Shown here: one piece after another, positions 24,170 to 32,830 of the stretch
How positions within the stretch are numbered: position 1 is the stretch's first letter
Layout of the letters: every line of letters begins with the position of its first letter
Origin: Streptomyces calvus
GTDB taxonomy: Bacteria; Actinomycetota; Actinomycetes; Streptomycetales; Streptomycetaceae
Assembly (NCBI RefSeq): GCF_006782915.1
Contig: NZ_VCNP01000011.1
Coordinates: forward strand, 1-64,000
Length of the DNA: 64,000 nt
Reading direction: 5' to 3'
Notes under the pieces: generated by a model
What the model saw: the letters and a program-made list of their open reading frames with translations, nothing else
What the model was told of the DNA's origin: nothing
Databases searched by the model: none
Program-made: the position numbers and the translations under genes

Positions 24170-25570
24170 ATGTCAGCAACCGAGTCCAGCGCCGGATCCC
24201 CGACGACACGACGTCAACTGCTCGCCCGATCCGGTGCCGTGGGCATCGGGATCGCCTTCTCCGGCGCCCTCGCCGAACTGTTCACCGGCACCGCCGCCGC
24301 CCAGAACCTCGGACACAGCGGCTACGGCCCGCTGGTTCCCGACCCCGACGGACTGCTCGACCTGCCGGAAGGTTTCCGCTACCGGGTGCTCTCCCGCGAG
24401 GGCGACCCGCTGCGCTCCGGCGAGGGCCCGGTCCCCTCCAACCACGACGGCATGGCCGCCTTCGCGGGCAGAGCGGGCCGCGTGCACCTGGTCCGCAACC
24501 ACGAGAACCGCGCCAACGGCAGGGTTCCCGTCCCGGTGATCGACGGCCTGACCTACGACCCGGCGGGCAAGGGCGGCTGCACGGCGCTGACCCTCGACCC
24601 CCACGGCCGTGTGCTGTCGGAGCGGGTCGCGATCGCCGGTACGGCCGTGAACTGCGCGGGCGGGCCGACCCCCTGGGGCACCTGGCTGACCTGCGAGGAG
24701 ACCGAGGACAAGGCGGGCACCAGCGGCTACACCAAGGACCACGGCTACATCTTCGAGGTCGACGGCGCCGACCCGCGCCGCACCGGCGCCGTACCGCTGA
24801 CCGCGATGGGCCGCTTCCAGCACGAGGCGGTCGCCATCGACCCGAAGCGGGGCGTCGTCTACGAGACCGAGGACGCCTTCGAGCGGCCCTTCGGCCTGTT
24901 CTACCGCTTCCTGCCGCAGAAGCCGCTGGGCGGCACCGGCTCGCTGCGCGCCGGCGGCCGGCTCCAGGCGATGCGGGTGCCCGGCGTCCCCGACCTGTCG
25001 TCGATCCAGGAGACCGGCGCCCGTTTCGACGGCATCGAGTGGGTGGACGTACCGGACCCGCAGGCCGTCGAAACCCCCATCCGCCACCAGGACTTCGGCC
25101 CGAAGGGCATCACCCACGCGCAGAAGCTGGAGGGCTGCTACTGGGGCGGCAACTCGGTGTACTTCGTGTCGTCGTACGCGCGCAGCACCGAGGGCTCGGC
25201 CGGAGACCACTACGGGCAGATCTGGCGGTACGACCCGGACCGCCGCTGCCTCACCCTGGTGATCGTGTTCGGCCCGGACACCGATGTCCAGCTGCCCGGT
25301 GAGTCGCCGGACAACATCTGCCTGGCGCCCAGCGGCGGCCTGATGGTCTGCGAGGACGGCGGCGGCGCCCAGCACGTCTTCGGCGTCACCCGGCGCGGCG
25401 AGGTGTACGCGATGGCCCGCAACCGTCAGAACATCGGTTCCGCGGACGAGCCGGAGTACGGCGAGTTCGCCGGCGTCACCTTCTCCCCGGACGGCCGGAC
25501 GATGTACGTCAACTGCTACACGCCCGGCACCACGTTCGCCGTGACGGGCCCCTGGCGCAGGGAGCCGTAA
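24170..25570 (+). CDS. Tat-exported PhoX-like (DUF839) protein
   Basis: 466 aa from ATG 24170, preceded by AGGAAGG. Twin-arginine signal TTRRQLLARSGAVGIG, cleaved near TAAAQ. The body is a DUF839/PhoX-type beta-propeller: LPEGFRYRVLSREGD, VRNHENR, GGCTALTLD, TCEETEDKAG, GRFQHEAVAIDP, YETEDAF, SPDNICLAP, CEDGGG. PhoX enzymes are Ca/Fe-dependent phosphatases. Family-typical ligand-rich motifs (HEN, CEET, FQHEA, YETED) are present, so phosphatase or phosphodiesterase activity outside the cell is plausible but unproven. Confidence 0.88.
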   Translation: MSATESSAGSPTTRRQLLARSGAVGIGIAFSGALAELFTGTAAAQNLGHSGYGPLVPDPDGLLDLPEGFRYRVLSREGDPLRSGEGPVPSNHDGMAAFAGRAGRVHLVRNHENRANGRVPVPVIDGLTYDPAGKGGCTALTLDPHGRVLSERVAIAGTAVNCAGGPTPWGTWLTCEETEDKAGTSGYTKDHGYIFEVDGADPRRTGAVPLTAMGRFQHEAVAIDPKRGVVYETEDAFERPFGLFYRFLPQKPLGGTGSLRAGGRLQAMRVPGVPDLSSIQETGARFDGIEWVDVPDPQAVETPIRHQDFGPKGITHAQKLEGCYWGGNSVYFVSSYARSTEGSAGDHYGQIWRYDPDRRCLTLVIVFGPDTDVQLPGESPDNICLAPSGGLMVCEDGGGAQHVFGVTRRGEVYAMARNRQNIGSADEPEYGEFAGVTFSPDGRTMYVNCYTPGTTFAVTGPWRREP

Positions 25571-25592
25571 CCCTCCGGCGGACCGGAGAGGC

Positions 25593-25660
25593 CGGCCGGG
25601 ACGGAGAGGCGGCCGGGACGGAGAGGCGGCCGGGACGGAGAGGCGGCCGGGACGGAAGGG
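25593..25660. repeat. 17-bp tandem repeat x4
   Basis: Four near-identical units CGGCCGGGACGGAGAGG between convergent genes; the last unit has small changes. It may contribute to transcription termination. The surrounding 137-bp gap has nothing else visible. Confidence 0.75.
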
Positions 25661-25707
25661 TGCGCCGGGCGGCGCCGCCCTCCGTCCCGGTCCGCGTCCG
25701 GTGCGGT

Positions 25708-26193
25708 TCAGCCCGCCAGGAGGGCGTCCATCTGCCCGATGGCCTGGGTCATGCCCTCCACCATGCCCATCTCGGCCAGCTGCTCCATCTGTTCCCGGGT
25801 GTCGAAGGCGGAGCGCAGCTCCATGCGGGTGCCGCCGTCGTGCCGGGTGAGCGTCAGGCGCACCGACGTGGTCGGCATCTCCGGGTTCGGCTTGCCGTCC
25901 GGGCCGGAGAAGCCGTCGGTGAACTCCAGGCCGGTCGGCGGCGTCACCGAGGAGACGCGCCACCAGCCGCCGTACTTCTCGCCCTCCGGGCCGGTCATGT
26001 AGTACGTCACGCCGCCGCCGGGCGTCAGGTCGTGCTCCTCGAAGGTCGCCGGGTAGTTCGGCGGGCCCCACCAGCGCTCCAGCAGCCGCGGGTCGGCCCA
26101 CAGCTTCCACACCCGCTCCACGGGGGCGGTGAAGTCGGCGACGACGGTGAGGATGAGACGGTCGACGTCCTTGTCGACACTGGTGACGGTCAT
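25708..26193 (-). CDS. SRPBCC/AHSA1-family protein
   Basis: 161 aa. START-like fold: DFTAPVERVWKLWADPRLLERWWGP, GGGVTYYMTGPEG, GTRMELRSAFDTREQMEQLAEMGMVEGMTQAIGQMD. It is predicted to bind a hydrophobic ligand; there is no catalytic motif. It overlaps the upstream ArsR gene by 4 bp. Such ArsR-SRPBCC pairs are common and self-regulated. Substrate unknown. Confidence 0.93.
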   Translation of the reverse strand: MTVTSVDKDVDRLILTVVADFTAPVERVWKLWADPRLLERWWGPPNYPATFEEHDLTPGGGVTYYMTGPEGEKYGGWWRVSSVTPPTGLEFTDGFSGPDGKPNPEMPTTSVRLTLTRHDGGTRMELRSAFDTREQMEQLAEMGMVEGMTQAIGQMDALLAG

Positions 26194-26621
26194 CTCTCCG
26201 GTCCTTTCCCATTGGTCCTGCTGGTCCCATTGGTCCTACTGGTCCTGCCATTCCTGCCGGTCGTGTTGCCGCCGTCGGGATCCCGGTCGGTGTCGTCCTC
26301 GAGCAGGCCGGACATCCGGTCCACCCGGGCCCGCCAGGCCGACTCGAGTTCGTCGAGCGCCTGCCGCGCGCGGCCCACCGCGTCGGGGTCGGTGCGCACG
26401 AGCTGCTCCCGTCCGCGTCGTTCCTTGGCGACCAGGCCGGCCCGCTCCAGCACCGTGACGTGTTTCTGCACCGCGGCGAAGCTCATCGGGTACGCCGCGG
26501 CCAGACGTGACACGGACAGCTCACCCCGTACACAGCGACGGAGTATGTCGCGACGCGTCGCGTCGGCCAGGGCGTGGAACAGCCGGTCCACGGTGTCGTC
26601 GGTCGATCCATCTACAACCAT
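26190..26621 (-). CDS. ArsR-family transcriptional regulator
   Basis: 143 aa. Winged HTH: LFHALADATRRDILRRC, LSVSRLAAAYPMSFAAVQKHVTVLERAGLV, KERRGREQLV. No Cys metal-binding motif, so it is not a classical metal sensor. The C-terminus has low-complexity SRTNGTSRTNG from a short DNA repeat. An 18-bp palindrome overlaps its start codon, implying autorepression. The transcript is probably leaderless. It controls the following SRPBCC gene. Confidence 0.93.
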   Translation of the reverse strand: MVVDGSTDDTVDRLFHALADATRRDILRRCVRGELSVSRLAAAYPMSFAAVQKHVTVLERAGLVAKERRGREQLVRTDPDAVGRARQALDELESAWRARVDRMSGLLEDDTDRDPDGGNTTGRNGRTSRTNGTSRTNGKGPER

Positions 26622-26630
26622 TTGGTTGTA
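26613..26630. promoter_or_regulatory. Palindromic ArsR operator over the start codon
   Basis: TACAACCA-TT-TGGTTGTA, perfect 8-bp arms. The ATG of the ArsR gene (minus strand 26621-26619) lies inside it. The same motif type accompanies other ArsR-SRPBCC pairs as far as I recall. Confidence 0.75.
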
Positions 26631-26720
26631 CGTTAGCCCTGCGCCGTCCCTGCCGCAACAGCACGCCGGAACGCTCCCGCTCGGCCACTGAACTCACCGC
26701 ACCGGGGTACTCGGCTTCGC

Positions 26721-28244
26721 ATGACGGAGAAGCAGCAGGTCAGCGGCTCGTACTGGCTCCAGACCGCACCGGACGGCCGGCATGCCGCACTGACCGACGA
26801 TCTGGACGTCGACGTGGCGGTGATCGGCGGCGGCATCGCCGGACTGTGCACGGCGTGGGAGCTGACCCGGGCCGGGAGGAGTGTCGCGGTGCTGGAGGCC
26901 GGACGGATCGCGGCCGGCGTCACCGGGCACACCACGGCGAAGGTCACCGCCCTGCACAGCCTGGTCTACGACAAACTGCGCCGCACCCGGGGCGCCGAGG
27001 GCGCGCGGCTGTACGCCCGTTCGCAGTCCGAGGCGATCGAGCACACCGCGGACGTCGTGGCGGAACTCGGCATCGACTGCGAGTGGGAGCGCCGCAGCGC
27101 GTACACGTACGTGCGTGACGAGGGCCGGGTGGAGGAGCTGCGGGCGGAGGCGCGGGCCGCGCGGGAGGCGGGCCTGCCGGCCTCCTTCGTGACGGAGACC
27201 GGGCTGCCGTTTCCCGTGGCGGGCGCGGTGGAGGTGGCGGACCAGGCGCAGTTCCATCCGCGCAAGTACCTGCTGGCCCTGGCCGGCGACCTGATCGCGC
27301 GCGGCGGCCGGATCCACGAGGACACGACGGTGCTCGGGCTGGAGGAGGGCACGCCGTGCCGCCTGTCGACGGCGACCGGCGCGACGGTGACGGCCCGGGA
27401 CGTCGTGGTCGCCACCCACTACCCGGTCTTCGACCGGGCCCTGCTGTTCACCCGCCTCTCCCCGCGCCGCGAACTGGTCGTCGCCGGCCCCCTTCCCGCG
27501 GACCGCGACCCGCACGGCATGTACATCACTCCCGACGAGAACACCCGCTCGGTGCGCACCGCGCCGTACGGCGAGGACGGCACCCGGCGCCTGCTGGTGA
27601 TCACCGGTGAGCACTTCACGCCGGGCACCGGCGACACCCGGGCCCGCTTCGACCGCCTCTCCGACTGGGCTCGGCGGCACTTCCCGGAGGTGGAGCTCAC
27701 CCACTTCTGGGCCACCCAGGACAACGACCCCACCGACACCGTGCCGCTGGTCGGGCCGCTGCACCCCGGCGCCCGGCACGCCTACGTCGCCACCGGCTTC
27801 GGCGGCTGGGGCATGAGCGGCGGCATGATGGCGGGACGGCTGCTCACGGCGCAGATCACCGGCGAGGAGTGCGCGTGGAGCGGGCTGTACGACCCGCGCC
27901 GGCTGGCGCCCGCGGTCCGGGAGGCGGGGACGTTCCTGAAGCACCAGGCGCAGGTCGCGGGGCACTTCGTCGGCGACCGGCTGCGCCCCTCTCCGCCGGT
28001 CGAGGCCCTGCCGCCGGGCGAGGGCGCCGTGGTCCGCGCCGGCGGTGGCCGGGTCGCGGTGTACCGCGACGACGACGGCAGTCTGCACGCCGTCTCCGCC
28101 CGCTGCACCCACATGGGCTGCCTGGTCGACTTCAACGCCGCCGAGCGCGCCTGGGAGTGCCCCTGCCACGGCTCCCGCTTCGGCACCGACGGCACGGTGC
28201 TCCAGGGTCCGGCGACCCGGCCGCTGGAGCGCCGCCACATCTGA
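26721..28244 (+). CDS. FAD-dependent oxidoreductase with C-terminal Rieske domain
   Basis: 507 aa. A DAO-type FAD domain (residues about 25-390) carries the dinucleotide motif VAVIGGGIAGLCTAWEL, and GFGGWGMSGGMMAGRL closes the FAD site. The C-terminal domain (about 420-505) has Rieske [2Fe-2S] ligands CTHMGC and CPCHGS. The fusion suggests electron transfer from an amine or amino-acid-like substrate through FAD to the iron-sulfur cluster. Cytosolic. It stands alone, divergent from the ArsR pair. Confidence 0.93.
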   Translation: MTEKQQVSGSYWLQTAPDGRHAALTDDLDVDVAVIGGGIAGLCTAWELTRAGRSVAVLEAGRIAAGVTGHTTAKVTALHSLVYDKLRRTRGAEGARLYARSQSEAIEHTADVVAELGIDCEWERRSAYTYVRDEGRVEELRAEARAAREAGLPASFVTETGLPFPVAGAVEVADQAQFHPRKYLLALAGDLIARGGRIHEDTTVLGLEEGTPCRLSTATGATVTARDVVVATHYPVFDRALLFTRLSPRRELVVAGPLPADRDPHGMYITPDENTRSVRTAPYGEDGTRRLLVITGEHFTPGTGDTRARFDRLSDWARRHFPEVELTHFWATQDNDPTDTVPLVGPLHPGARHAYVATGFGGWGMSGGMMAGRLLTAQITGEECAWSGLYDPRRLAPAVREAGTFLKHQAQVAGHFVGDRLRPSPPVEALPPGEGAVVRAGGGRVAVYRDDDGSLHAVSARCTHMGCLVDFNAAERAWECPCHGSRFGTDGTVLQGPATRPLERRHI

Positions 28245-28375
28245 CCGGCCGCCCGCCCGGCGCCGCCCGCCTGACGCCGGGCCGGCCGCCCCGCCCGGCG
28301 CCACCCGGGTGACACCGGACCCCACCCGGACCCGCGACGACCGGACGGCAACAAACCCGCCCATATCGTCATACG

Positions 28376-29221
28376 GTGATCACTCTTGTACGTCGAGCAG
28401 TCGCCGTGTGCGCCCTGGGCGCCGCGCTCGCCTCCTGCGCCACGTCCCGGCCCGCGCAGCAGCCGCCCCGCCCCGCGCCCTCGCTCTCCCCCGCCGTCCC
28501 GTCCTCACCGCCCACCCTCGCCCCGGGCCCCTCGGGCCTGACCCCGGTGTTCCGCAACGGTCCGCGCACCGCGGGCCGTACGGTGGCCCTCACCTTCGAC
28601 GCCGACATGACCGCCGACCAGGGGCCGAGGGCGCGGTCCGGTGAGCGCTTCGACCACCCGCGGCTCATCGCCGCCCTGCGCGAACTGGGCGTGCCGGCCA
28701 CGGTGTTCATGACGGGCCGCTGGGCCGAGGAGTATCCGGACCAGGCCCGTTCCATCGGCCGGGACCCGCTGTTCGAGGTCGCCAACCACTCGTACAGCCA
28801 CTACGCGTTCACCGGTGACTGCTACGGCCTGCCGACCGTCTCCGCGGACTTGATGCGGGCGGACGTGGAACGTGCGTACGCCGCGTTCCGCAGGGTCGGG
28901 GTGCCGGAGGCGATGCCGTACTTCCGTTTCCCGGGCGGCTGTTACGACCGCCGGGCGCTCAGGGCGCTGGCGCCGGCCGGTGTCACGGCCGTGCAGTGGG
29001 ACGTGGTCGGCGGGGACGCGTTCGCCACCGACGCGGCCGCGGTGGCCCGGCAGGTGGTGGACGGCGTGCGCCCGGGCTCCGTGGTCGTCCTGCACTGCAC
29101 CCGCAGCGCGGCCCCGACGACGGAACGGGCCGTGCGCACGATCGTCCCGGAGCTGCGCAGCCGGGGCTACCGCTTCGTGAAGGTGTCCGAGCTGATCGCG
29201 GCGGGGCACGGCCGGGGCTGA
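28376..29221 (+). CDS. Polysaccharide deacetylase-family lipoprotein
   Basis: 281 aa from GTG 28376. Lipobox LASCAT (Cys about residue 22), then a Pro-rich linker. NodB-homology domain: VALTFDADMT (catalytic Asp and metal Asp), NHSYSHY (metal His), YFRFPGGCYD, VVLHC. Predicted to deacetylate peptidoglycan or another polysaccharide on the cell surface. The TFDAD variant of the usual TFDDG motif is found in a subset of the family. Confidence 0.9.
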   Translation: MITLVRRAVAVCALGAALASCATSRPAQQPPRPAPSLSPAVPSSPPTLAPGPSGLTPVFRNGPRTAGRTVALTFDADMTADQGPRARSGERFDHPRLIAALRELGVPATVFMTGRWAEEYPDQARSIGRDPLFEVANHSYSHYAFTGDCYGLPTVSADLMRADVERAYAAFRRVGVPEAMPYFRFPGGCYDRRALRALAPAGVTAVQWDVVGGDAFATDAAAVARQVVDGVRPGSVVVLHCTRSAAPTTERAVRTIVPELRSRGYRFVKVSELIAAGHGRG

Positions 29222-29239
29222 GCGTCCTACGCTGGAGGC

Positions 29240-29425
29240 ATGAGCGAGAGCGACAGCGACTACTGCCTGATCGACGCCTCGCGGCCGCCCAGGGCCGAGG
29301 GGCCGCCGTACGCGCGGTGCGTGCTGTGCCAGGAGCCGACCGAGTACCCGGAGTCGTACAAGGGCATCACGCTGTGCCCGGTCTGCGAGTGGCGGGAGGC
29401 GGAGCGCACGTCCTGCTCGGGCTGA
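29240..29425 (+). CDS. Small zinc-ribbon-like protein
   Basis: 61 aa. Two Cys pairs (CVLC and CPVC, 16 residues apart) could bind one zinc. The start has a TACGCT -10-like box six to seven bases upstream, so the mRNA is probably leaderless. It is followed closely by the peptidyl-tRNA hydrolase gene. Conserved in Streptomyces as far as I recall; function unknown. Confidence 0.75.
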   Translation: MSESDSDYCLIDASRPPRAEGPPYARCVLCQEPTEYPESYKGITLCPVCEWREAERTSCSG

Positions 29426-29458
29426 CGGCGGTGCCGGGCGGGTTGGCACACTGAAGCG

Positions 29459-30178
29459 GTGAGCAACGATCAGACGACCCCCGCCACCGACAGCCCTTTC
29501 CGCCCCGACCCCGGCGCCCGCGACGAGGCACCCCAGTTCGTGCTGCCCCTGGTGGTCCGCATCGAGCGGGCGGCTCCGCCGGCCCGTACGGACGCGCTGG
29601 AGACGGCCGCCCGCGCGGTCCTGGTGATGCTGACCGACGAGCGCTCGGTCGGCGAGGGCGAGTGGGCGCGGGCGATGCGGGACTGGCAGGACGCCCGCAT
29701 CCGCAAGGTGGTCCGCCGGGCGCGCGGCGCGGAGTGGCGGCGGGCGGAGGCGCTGCCCGGCATCACGGTGACCGGCAAGTCCGCGGAGGTGCGTGTCTTC
29801 CCGCCGGTCCCGCTGGACGGCTGGCCCAAGGACCTGGCCCGCCTCCAGGTGTCCGGCACCGACCTCGACGACCCCGACCCCGTGCCCCCGGCCGATCCGG
29901 CCACCCCCGTCCTCTGGCTCAACCCGGACCTCGGGATGTCGGCCGGCAAGGCGATGGCGCAGGCCGGCCACGGCGCCCAACTGGCCTGGTGGGGACTGCC
30001 GGACGAGGCCCGCGCGGCCTGGCACGCCGCCGGCTTCCCCCTCGCGGTCCGCACCGCCGGCCCCGCCGACTGGCCCGGCCTGGTGGCCGGCGGCCTGCCC
30101 ACGGTCCGCGACGCGGGTTACACGGAGATCGCACCGGGTTCCTGCACGGTCGTGGCGGACCATCCGGCGCTGCGCTGA
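29459..30178 (+). CDS. PTH2-type peptidyl-tRNA hydrolase family protein
   Basis: 239 aa from GTG 29459. An N-terminal actinobacterial extension (about residues 1-145) precedes a C-terminal PTH2 domain: LNPDLGMSAGKAMAQAGHGAQLAWWG, FPLAVRTAG, TVRDAGYTEIAPGSCTVVA. PTH2 enzymes recycle peptidyl-tRNA. The main bacterial Pth1 would be elsewhere, so this is probably accessory. The extension carries no recognised domain. Confidence 0.85.
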   Translation: MSNDQTTPATDSPFRPDPGARDEAPQFVLPLVVRIERAAPPARTDALETAARAVLVMLTDERSVGEGEWARAMRDWQDARIRKVVRRARGAEWRRAEALPGITVTGKSAEVRVFPPVPLDGWPKDLARLQVSGTDLDDPDPVPPADPATPVLWLNPDLGMSAGKAMAQAGHGAQLAWWGLPDEARAAWHAAGFPLAVRTAGPADWPGLVAGGLPTVRDAGYTEIAPGSCTVVADHPALR

Positions 30179-30775
30179 CACGATCCGGGGCGGCTCCGAC
30201 CCGGATGGTGGCGGGCCGCCCGCATCCCCCATGGGCGGGCGGCCCGCTGCCCGGGCGTTCAGAGATCGAAGCGGCGGCGGCACCGTTGGTGTCCTGGGCC
30301 GCTGGACGACACCGGCCGGAGCCGGCGGCGGGATTCGAACCCGCGTCTCCCTCTGGAGAGGAGAATTAGCCGCTGCCTGCGCACCTGAACGCGTCCACCG
30401 TAGCCGCGGGCGTGGGCGCGGGCACGCGAATATCCGCGCCGGCGGCGCACCGGCGGGGGCGTGGGCACGCGCGGCGGTGCTTCACCCGCGGGCGCGTGAA
30501 GCACCGTGGCGACCGGTGCCTCACCCGCGGGCCTGTGAACGACCGCGGGCTGCCCACCAACGGGCCTGTGCACACCCGCGGTGCGGTCCCGCCCGTGGCT
30601 GCGGGCAACTCGTTCCCCGTGGCAGAGCCTCACCGCGAGCACGCGAACAACGGCGGGCGGCACGACACCACCGCACGCGCCGACAAGCGCACCCCTGCCT
30701 CACCGCGAGCACACGGGAGCGACCGCAACCCGTGCGTGCCACGCGGGCGCGCGAGCGAGCACGGCGGCCGGTGGC
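30179..30775. other. Intergenic stretch with degenerate repeats and inverted repeats
   Basis: About 600 bases without a credible gene. A perfect inverted repeat GGTGCTTCAC (30476-30485)/GTGAAGCACC (30496-30505) with a 10-base loop sits among imperfect copies of a CACCCGCGGGCCTGTGAAC-like element (about 30480-30590). CACCGCGAGCACxCG occurs twice further on (about 30631 and 30703). Frames crossing it show no GC3 bias. Confidence 0.55.
30321..30370 (-). other. tRNA-like 3' fragment (T-arm plus hairpin)
   Basis: On the minus strand a perfect 5-bp T-arm GCGGGTTCGAATCCCGC (30344-30328) is followed by CGCCGGCT, like an acceptor 3' strand. Before it lies a CTCCTCT/AGAGGGAG hairpin that could be a long variable arm. 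I could not fold D- and anticodon arms around it. The 3' part also resembles a tmRNA end with a 3-base insertion. It could be a decayed tRNA/tmRNA end or an old integration remnant. Confidence 0.35.
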
Positions 30776-31561
30776 TCAGTCGCGCTCGCGCAGATACGCC
30801 TCCAGCTCCGCGGCGCCGGCCAGCATCGCCCGCGCGCGGGCGGCGAGCCGGCCGTGCCAGTCGGACAGCGTGGACTCCAGCGGTTCCAGGCCGCCGGCCG
30901 CCCGCACCTGATGGATCAGCGGCGCGATCTGCTCCAGCAGGTAGCCGCCCCGCCTGAGCTGGTGGACCAGCCGGGCGTCGCGCACGTCGGCCTCGTCGTA
31001 GACGCGGTAGCCGGTGAGCGGGTCCCGGTGCGGACGCACCAGCCCTGCCCGCTCCCACTTGCGCAGTGTCGCGGGCCGGATGCCGAGCCCGCCGGCCAGC
31101 GGCCCGATGAAGGTACCGCCGGGCCCGGACGGCGCGTCCGCGCTCCGACCGGCACCGCGACCGGCACCACGACCGGCTTCGGGTGCGGCACCGGCTCCGG
31201 GTGCCGGTGCGTGGTCCAGGTCGCGCAGGGCGCGCTCCACGGCCTGGAGGGTCCGCCGGTCGTCGAGGAGCTGGGCGTGGCTCTCGTCCACGAGGCGGAA
31301 CGCCTCGTCGAGCGCGTCCCGGTTGACCGCCTGCATGATCGCGGTCGCCTGCCGGTGGCCGTGGCCGGGCACCAGCGCGAGGAACGCGCGCAGGGCCGCC
31401 GCGTGCAGCGGTGTGTAGGTGCGGTAGCCGTGCGCCGTACGGCCGGCGGCCGGGAGGATGCCGGCCTCCTCGTAGTTCCTGACCGCCTGGGTGGACAGTC
31501 CGTGGCCGCGCGCCAGATCGACCGGCCGGAGCCGCCCACCGCTTTGAAGGTTTCGCCCCAT
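30776..31561 (-). CDS. Tandem-HTH MerR-family regulator (TioE-like)
   Basis: 261 aa from ATG 31561 (GTG 31567 also possible). Two MerR-type helix-turn-helix domains occur in one chain. The first (about residues 9-80) has RPVDLARGHGLSTQAVRNYEEAGIL and YRTY. The second (about 145-215) has IRPATLRKWERAGLVRP and YRVYDEADVRDARLV. They are joined by a helical linker and a Gly/Ala/Arg repeat. The chain ends with a helical dimerisation segment. It diverges from the esterase gene 70 bp away, and a dyad between the two is the likely target. Confidence 0.88.
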   Translation of the reverse strand: MGRNLQSGGRLRPVDLARGHGLSTQAVRNYEEAGILPAAGRTAHGYRTYTPLHAAALRAFLALVPGHGHRQATAIMQAVNRDALDEAFRLVDESHAQLLDDRRTLQAVERALRDLDHAPAPGAGAAPEAGRGAGRGAGRSADAPSGPGGTFIGPLAGGLGIRPATLRKWERAGLVRPHRDPLTGYRVYDEADVRDARLVHQLRRGGYLLEQIAPLIHQVRAAGGLEPLESTLSDWHGRLAARARAMLAGAAELEAYLRERD

Positions 31562-31596
31562 GACCACGACCCTACCGCGGCCGTTTCGCGCCCAGC

Positions 31597-31626
31597 TTTA
31601 CACCGAGGGTTCAACGATACCGTTGA
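31597..31626 (+). promoter_or_regulatory. Promoter and dyad for the esterase gene
   Basis: TTTACA (31597-31602) could be a -35. The dyad TCAACG-ATAC-CGTTGA (31611-31626), overlapping the -10 region, is a likely MerR-family operator five bases before the esterase start. Confidence 0.5.
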
Positions 31627-31630
31627 GGTC

Positions 31631-32830
31631 ATGGTTGCTGACATCAAGGAATCGGTCCGTGCCGTCGATGCCTCCGCCGTCCTGGAGCTGCTTCCGAGGC
31701 GGCCCCGGCTGCTCGCCCTGGGCGAGCCCACCCACGGCGAGGACGCACTGCTCGGCCTGCGCAACGCGCTCTTCCGGCAGCTCGTCGAGGAGGGCTACCG
31801 CACGATCGCGGTCGAGAGCGACTGCCTGAAGGGCCTGCTGGTGGACGAGTACGTCACCGGGGGCCCGGGCACGCTCGACCGGGCCATGGAGGTCGGCTTC
31901 AGTCACGCGTGGGGCGCCTTCCCGGCCAACCGCGAGCTGGTGCGCTGGATGCGCGCCCACAACGAGGACCGGCCGGCGTCGCAGCGGCTCCGCTTCGCCG
32001 GTTTCGACGGCCCGCTGGAGATCACCGCCGCCGCGAGCCCCCGGCAGGCCCTCACCGCACTCCACGACCACCTCGCGGCCCGGGTGGACGCCGGCCTGCT
32101 TCCCTGTACCGCGGACGCGCTCGACGACCTGCTCGGCCCCGACGACCGGTGGACCGATCCCGCCGCGATGACGGACCCGGCCCGGTCCGTGGGACGGTCG
32201 GCCGAGGCCGCCCGGTTGCGGCTGGTCGCCGACGACCTGGTGGCGCTGCTCGACACCCAGGCGCCCCACCTGGCCGCGGCGGCCTCGCGGGAGGAGCGGG
32301 AACGGGCGCGCCTGTACGGGCGTACCGCGACCGGTCTGCTGCGCTACCACCATGCGATGGCCGACACCTCACCGGCGCGCATGACCCGGCTGGTGACCGT
32401 GCGGGACCAGATGATGGCGCACAACCTCCTGGCCCTCGCGGAGCGGGGCCCGGTGTTCGTCCACGCCCACAACTCCCATCTGCAGCGGGTGAAGAGCGCG
32501 ATGCGGATGTGGGAGGGACCGGTGGAGTGGTGGAGCGCCGGCGCCCTGGTGAACGCCGAACTCGGCGAGGACTACGCCTTCGTGGCCGGCGCCCTCGGCA
32601 CGATCGGGCACCAGGGAGTGGACGCGCCGCCGCCGGAGACCGTGGAGGGACTCCTGTACGCGCTCGGCGAGGACCGCTGCGTCGTCGGCGCGGCGCGGCT
32701 GGCCGCCGCGCTCGGCGACCCGCCGCCCGCGCCGCGCGAGTCCCCCTGGTTCGGCTACGCCCCGCTGGACCCGGCCCACCTCCCGCACATCGACGGCGTC
32801 GCGTTCGTCAGGGACGCCGTGCGGGACTAG
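31631..32830 (+). CDS. Erythromycin esterase-family protein
   Basis: 399 aa from ATG 31631. Family motifs: LLALGEPTHGEDALLGLRN, TIAVESDC, VGFSHAWGAFPANRELVRWMR, RMTRLVTVRDQMMAHNLL, VFVHAHNSHLQR. These hold the conserved Glu/His residues of EreA/EreB-type hydrolases. Whether it opens macrolide lactones or a different substrate is not clear; most family members in Streptomyces are untested. The divergent MerR-type gene suggests drug-inducible control. Confidence 0.9.
   Translation: MVADIKESVRAVDASAVLELLPRRPRLLALGEPTHGEDALLGLRNALFRQLVEEGYRTIAVESDCLKGLLVDEYVTGGPGTLDRAMEVGFSHAWGAFPANRELVRWMRAHNEDRPASQRLRFAGFDGPLEITAAASPRQALTALHDHLAARVDAGLLPCTADALDDLLGPDDRWTDPAAMTDPARSVGRSAEAARLRLVADDLVALLDTQAPHLAAAASREERERARLYGRTATGLLRYHHAMADTSPARMTRLVTVRDQMMAHNLLALAERGPVFVHAHNSHLQRVKSAMRMWEGPVEWWSAGALVNAELGEDYAFVAGALGTIGHQGVDAPPPETVEGLLYALGEDRCVVGAARLAAALGDPPPAPRESPWFGYAPLDPAHLPHIDGVAFVRDAVRD

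Noticed and set aside
30437..30443. CGCCGGC as 5' acceptor strand pairing with the tRNA-like 3' end
   Set aside because: It would give a 123-nt element without recognisable D- or anticodon arms; a 7-bp GC match is easily chance here.
30581..31630. Upstream extension of the esterase gene reading frame through the MerR gene
   Set aside because: It is antisense to the regulator, lacks codon bias, and a proper ATG with a promoter dyad occurs at 31631.
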